This document shows, one piece after another, positions 60,460 to 64,000 of a stretch of 64,000 nt of DNA. The DNA is taken from contig NZ_ATSX01000001.1 of assembly GCF_000527695.1 (NCBI RefSeq), forward strand, positions 372,001 through 436,000, read 5' to 3'. The DNA comes from Commensalibacter papalotli (ex Servin-Garciduenas et al. 2014). GTDB lineage: Bacteria; Pseudomonadota; Alphaproteobacteria; Acetobacterales; Acetobacteraceae. Position 1 is the stretch's first letter. Each line of letters opens with the position of its first letter. The notes below the pieces were generated by a model. It searched no databases. It was not told where the DNA came from and worked only from the letters and a program-made list of their open reading frames with translations. Both the position numbers and the translations under genes were made by a program.

Positions 60460-63132
60460 ATGTTTGCAAAATTTGCCCGTGCCATTATGGGCACCTCTAA
60501 TGAGCGTTCATTAAAAGCCTATCAACGGCGAGTGCCTAAAATTAACAGTCTGGAGCCTGAAATACAAGCTTTGGATGATGTGGCTCTTGCCAATAAGACG
60601 ATTGAATTTCGCAAGCGTCTTGCTGATGGTGAAGAGTTAGACGCGTTGTTACCAGAAGCTTTTGCTGTAGTCAGAGAAGCATCAAAACGCGTTTTGGGTA
60701 TGCGTCATTTTGATGTGCAGCTTATTGGTGGGATGGTTCTTCATGATGGTAAAGTCGCAGAAATGCGTACGGGTGAAGGAAAAACACTGGTAGCAACACT
60801 TGCTGTTTATTTGAACGCTTTGCCAGCTAAGGGTGTGCATGTAGTTACAGTAAATGACTATCTTGCTTCTCGTGATGCAGAAGAAATGGGGCGTTTATAT
60901 AATTTTCTTGGGTTGACGGTTGGTACAATTGTTGCCGATCTTAATGACAACGAACGTAAGGCTTCTTATCAAGCAGATATTACTTATGGTACAAATAACG
61001 AATTTGGTTTCGATTATTTGCGCGATAATATGAAATATAGTTTTGATGAAATGGTTCAACGTGACTTTTTTTATGCGATCGTCGATGAAGTTGATTCTAT
61101 TTTAATTGATGAAGCACGGACTCCGTTAATTATTTCTGGCGTTGCCGATGACAGTTCGGATTTATACAGATCTGTTGATGAAATTATCAAAGAGATTGTC
61201 AAAGATCCTGAAAATTACGAAAAAGATGAGAAATTCAAAACTGTTATTCCGACTGAGATAGGAACAGAACGTATCGAAGCAACTTTACGTGACAAAGAGG
61301 TTTTACGTGAAGGGGGGCTTTATGACATCCATAATGTTGCCTTGGTTCATCATATGCAACAAGCGTTGAGAGCCCATACTTTATTTGCTAGAGACGTCGA
61401 TTATATCGTTCGTAACGATAAAATTGTGCTGATTGATGAGTTTACTGGGCGTATGATGGATGGTCGTCGTTATTCTGATGGTTTGCATCAAGCTTTGGAA
61501 GCCAAAGAGCATGTAACGATTCAGCAAGAAAATCAAACATTAGCGTCAATTACATTCCAAAATTATTTCCGTTTGTATCCTAAATTATCTGGGATGACGG
61601 GAACAGCAATGACTGAAGTTGATGAGTTTGCAGAAATTTACAAGCTAGATGTTGTCTCCATTCCAACAAATTTGACAGTTCAACGTCAAGATGAGCATGA
61701 TGAAATTTATCTAAGTGCGAATGAAAAATATGAAGCAGTTAGTAAATTAATCGAAGAAATTCATGCAAAAAAACAACCCATTTTGGTTGGAACGACGTCC
61801 ATTGAAAAAAGCGAAATTCTTTCTAACTTATTAACAAAAAAGAAAATTCCTCATAATGTGTTAAATGCACGTTTCCATGAAAAAGAAGCACAGATCGTTG
61901 CGCAGGCGGGTGGATCTGGTGCAATTACAATTGCAACCAATATGGCAGGTCGTGGTACGGATATTAAACTTGGGGGGAATGTTGAAATGCTTATTCAACA
62001 ACGACTCTCAGATATTGAGGACGAAGAAGAACGTAAACAAAAAGAACAAGAGTTACGTGAACATACAAAATTAGATCACGAACAGGTCAAAAGTAATGGC
62101 GGCCTATTTGTTATTGGAACGGAACGTCATGAAAGTCGTCGTATTGATAATCAGCTGCGTGGTCGTGCTGGTCGTCAAGGAGACCCAGGAAATTCACGGT
62201 TTTTCTTGTCTTTAGAAGATGATTTGATGCGTATTTTTGGTTCTGAGCGAATGAGCGGAATGCTCCAAAAAATGGGTTTAAAAGAAGGGGAGGCTATTGT
62301 ACATCCTTGGATTAACAAAGCCCTTGAAAAAGCACAGAAAAAAGTTGAAGAACGCAACTTTGATATGCGTAAAAATACGTTGAAATATGACGATGTTATT
62401 AATGATCAACGTAAAGAAGTGTATTCTCAACGTCGTGAATATATGACTTTGGAAGATGTATCTGAAACTATTACGAACATGCGTAATGATGTGATTACAT
62501 CAATGATTTTAAATTATCTACCAGAAAAATCATTCGCTGAACAATGGCAGACAGAAGAATTAACTCTTGAAGTTAAGCGCTTACTTAACTTAGATTTACC
62601 TATTAAAGAATGGTCAGAAGAACCAACAATCAGTATTGATGATATTGAAAATCGTATCAAAGAAGCCGCAGAAAATGCTCACGCGATTAGAGCTGCGAAT
62701 TTTGGTGCTTCGATAATGCGTTATGTTGAAAAGCAAATTTTACTGACGACTTTGGATGGTGTTTGGAAAGAGCATCTTTTACGCCTTGATCAAATGCGTC
62801 AAGGAATTGGTCTTCGTGCTTATGGGCAAAAAGACCCTTTGAATGAATATAAAAAAGAGGCCTTTAACTTATTTCATTATATGTTGGACGAGTTGAATGA
62901 ACGCGTTATTTCTACGTTATGTAGAGTAGAAGTGAATGTCACAACGGATGATGAAGCACCTGCTGATGATTTTCCCGAGGGACACTCTTTGCAAAGTTCA
63001 CAAGGTGATGAGGTAGATATTTCTAAAGAGTGGACAGAAATTCTTGAGCAAGGGGACGATATTCCTCGTAATGCGCTTTGTCCTTGTGGATCAGGTAAGA
63101 AATACAAACATTGTCATGGCAGTTTGGCTTAG
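60460..63132 (+). CDS. secA: Preprotein translocase ATPase SecA
   Basis: An 890-residue motor that drives unfolded preproteins through SecYEG. Walker A is [11 protein letters not shown] (GEGKT at 105-109) and the DEAD-like box is [21 protein letters not shown]. The preprotein cross-linking domain, NBD2 ([14 protein letters not shown] and [17 protein letters not shown]) and the helical scaffold follow. The C-terminal zinc motif [16 protein letters not shown], which binds SecB and ribosomes, is complete. The ATG at 60460 gives [11 protein letters not shown]; a TTG one codon upstream is not needed. Upstream GGAA is the likely ribosome site. It leads towards yebC and ruvC. Confidence 0.97.
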   Translation: MFAKFARAIMGTSNERSLKAYQRRVPKINSLEPEIQALDDVALANKTIEFRKRLADGEELDALLPEAFAVVREASKRVLGMRHFDVQLIGGMVLHDGKVAEMRTGEGKTLVATLAVYLNALPAKGVHVVTVNDYLASRDAEEMGRLYNFLGLTVGTIVADLNDNERKASYQADITYGTNNEFGFDYLRDNMKYSFDEMVQRDFFYAIVDEVDSILIDEARTPLIISGVADDSSDLYRSVDEIIKEIVKDPENYEKDEKFKTVIPTEIGTERIEATLRDKEVLREGGLYDIHNVALVHHMQQALRAHTLFARDVDYIVRNDKIVLIDEFTGRMMDGRRYSDGLHQALEAKEHVTIQQENQTLASITFQNYFRLYPKLSGMTGTAMTEVDEFAEIYKLDVVSIPTNLTVQRQDEHDEIYLSANEKYEAVSKLIEEIHAKKQPILVGTTSIEKSEILSNLLTKKKIPHNVLNARFHEKEAQIVAQAGGSGAITIATNMAGRGTDIKLGGNVEMLIQQRLSDIEDEEERKQKEQELREHTKLDHEQVKSNGGLFVIGTERHESRRIDNQLRGRAGRQGDPGNSRFFLSLEDDLMRIFGSERMSGMLQKMGLKEGEAIVHPWINKALEKAQKKVEERNFDMRKNTLKYDDVINDQRKEVYSQRREYMTLEDVSETITNMRNDVITSMILNYLPEKSFAEQWQTEELTLEVKRLLNLDLPIKEWSEEPTISIDDIENRIKEAAENAHAIRAANFGASIMRYVEKQILLTTLDGVWKEHLLRLDQMRQGIGLRAYGQKDPLNEYKKEAFNLFHYMLDELNERVISTLCRVEVNVTTDDEAPADDFPEGHSLQSSQGDEVDISKEWTEILEQGDDIPRNALCPCGSGKKYKHCHGSLA

Positions 63133-63177
63133 TTACTAAGTTTATTTAAAGATTAGAGAGAATTAAGAGAAAAATTT

Positions 63178-63927
63178 ATGGCTGGACATTCTAAATTTAA
63201 AAATATCATGCATCGTAAAGGTGCCCAAGATGCACGTAGAGCAAGAGACTTTGCCAAAATTATTCGTGAAATTACCGTTGCTGCGAAAACAGGATTACCT
63301 GATCCTGCATTTAATCCACGTCTAAGGGCTGCTGTTGCTGCAGCCAGGGCGGTAAATATGCCCAAAGATAACGTTGACCGTGCAATCAAAAAAGCTGCAG
63401 GTAGCGGTGAAGGGGATAACTTTCAAGAGGTGCGCTATGAGGGTTATGGCACGGCTGGAGTTGCAATTATCGTAGAGGCATTAACAGATAATCGTAACCG
63501 TACAGCATCTGATGTTCGTGCAGCTTTTAATAAATATGGCGGCTCTTTAGGGGAAATGAATTCAGTTTCTTTTATGTTTGAACGTTTAGGTGTGATTACC
63601 TACCCAGAATCAGTTGCTGAATATGATGCTATGTTTGAGGCCGCAATTGAAGCTGAGGCTGAAAATGTTGATTTGGTCGATGGTTATTATGAAATTACTT
63701 GTCCAATGGGAAATTTCTTTGCGGTTCGTGACGCTTTGGAGAGTAAATTTAGTGATCCAGAGAGCGCTAAAATTGAATGGCGTCCAAGCAATACCGTGAC
63801 GTTAACTGAAGATAATGCTCAAACTTTGTTAAAATTAATTGATACACTAGAAGATCATGATGATGTGCAGAACGTTTTTGCTAATTTTGATCTTCCTGAT
63901 GATGTTGCAGAACGGTTATCGGTTTAA
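63178..63927 (+). CDS. yebC: YebC/PmpR family regulatory protein
   Basis: A 249-residue three-domain protein (TACO1 family). The start [20 protein letters not shown] is the family hallmark, followed by KAGSGEG-like [19 protein letters not shown] and [16 protein letters not shown]. Members act either as transcriptional regulators or, as shown more recently for some, as factors that help ribosomes through difficult sequences. It sits 45 bp downstream of secA and directly before ruvC, a gene it often accompanies. ATG at 63178 follows a purine-rich stretch. Confidence 0.96.
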   Translation: MAGHSKFKNIMHRKGAQDARRARDFAKIIREITVAAKTGLPDPAFNPRLRAAVAAARAVNMPKDNVDRAIKKAAGSGEGDNFQEVRYEGYGTAGVAIIVEALTDNRNRTASDVRAAFNKYGGSLGEMNSVSFMFERLGVITYPESVAEYDAMFEAAIEAEAENVDLVDGYYEITCPMGNFFAVRDALESKFSDPESAKIEWRPSNTVTLTEDNAQTLLKLIDTLEDHDDVQNVFANFDLPDDVAERLSV

Positions 63928-63932
63928 ATTTT

Positions 63933-64000
63933 GTGGTTAGAATTCTAGGGATTGATCCTGGTCTGCGTTTTACAGGTTGGGGTATTATAGACGCTCAAGG
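63933..64000 (+). CDS. ruvC: Holliday junction resolvase RuvC (3'-truncated by window edge)
   Basis: Only the first 22 codons are in the window. From GTG at 63933 the frame reads VRILGIDPGLRFTGWG, the RuvC N-terminal signature, with the first catalytic aspartate in GIDPG. GTG is the only start codon between the yebC stop (5 nt upstream) and the motif. RuvC cuts Holliday junctions as part of RuvABC; ruvA and ruvB are expected downstream, outside the window. Confidence 0.88.
   Translation, partial: MVRILGIDPGLRFTGWGIIDAQ

Noticed and set aside
1-64000. tRNA, rRNA, CRISPR, prophage or insertion sequence
   Set aside because: No tRNA T-loop context, rRNA-like stretch, regular spaced repeats, transposase or phage gene was recognised by reading; a tRNAscan or ISfinder run would settle it.

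Overview
The window reads as a piece of an AT-rich alphaproteobacterial chromosome, most likely from the Acetobacteraceae and in particular the low-GC, insect-gut type such as Commensalibacter. That placement is inference. It rests on a very long SMC protein (1517 residues), CarD, system I cytochrome c maturation genes, quinone-linked dehydrogenases, a Hint-domain protein of the kind common in acetic acid bacteria, and the order secA / parvulins / argJ. No rRNA, tRNA, CRISPR array, insertion sequence or prophage was seen. Almost all of the window is ordinary chromosomal gene content.

Layout. 1-9.5 kb: end of a glutaredoxin-2-like gene, a small coiled-coil protein, siroheme synthase cysG, a Pit phosphate permease, pyrD, a glycosyltransferase and a two-unit M16 peptidase. 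9.8-10.5 kb: a badly decayed short-chain dehydrogenase pseudogene. 10.6-11.5 kb: bacterioferritin (bfr) divergent from its ferredoxin partner (bfd), with a Fur-box-like promoter in front of bfd. 12.2-17.5 kb: ccmCDEFGHI on the minus strand, without ccmAB, including a 46-residue ccmD. 17.6-21 kb: a YciI-like protein and a 994-residue protein with two phytase-like repeats and a C-terminal Hint domain. 21-25 kb: an unknown small protein, an ABC importer pair without a binding protein, and a GT2 glycosyltransferase. 25-29 kb: two tandem OprP-type porins and an exported PPC/DUF296 protein.

29-42.9 kb: smc with an upstream DsbA-like gene, a DUF486 membrane protein, a PfkB sugar kinase, the miaB-phoH-ybeY-corC operon, pckA and plsC. 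43.3-50.4 kb: tamA, a short TamB-like gene and tamB in one tight operon. The short gene looks like a chimera: its first ~225 residues match the start of TamB and its last ~40 resemble the end of TamA, which is what a tandem duplication across the tamA/tamB junction would leave. The operon's terminator lies inside the 3' end of the convergent TPR-glycosyltransferase gene. 52-64 kb: dld, carD, a bestrophin-like channel, then parvulin-parvulin-argJ-rlmN on the minus strand, divergent from secA, yebC and the start of ruvC.

Functional threads: envelope biogenesis (TamA/TamB, SecA, periplasmic parvulins, DsbA-like and CcmG thioredoxins, porins, three glycosyltransferases, PlsC); respiration and heme/iron (ccm genes, siroheme synthase, Bfr/Bfd, quinone-linked Dld and PyrD); and RNA/ribosome upkeep (MiaB, YbeY, PhoH, RlmN). 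The least conventional pieces are the chimeric TamB/TamA gene, the double-phytase/Hint protein, the exported PPC-domain protein and the two porins with a conserved N-terminal cysteine pair.
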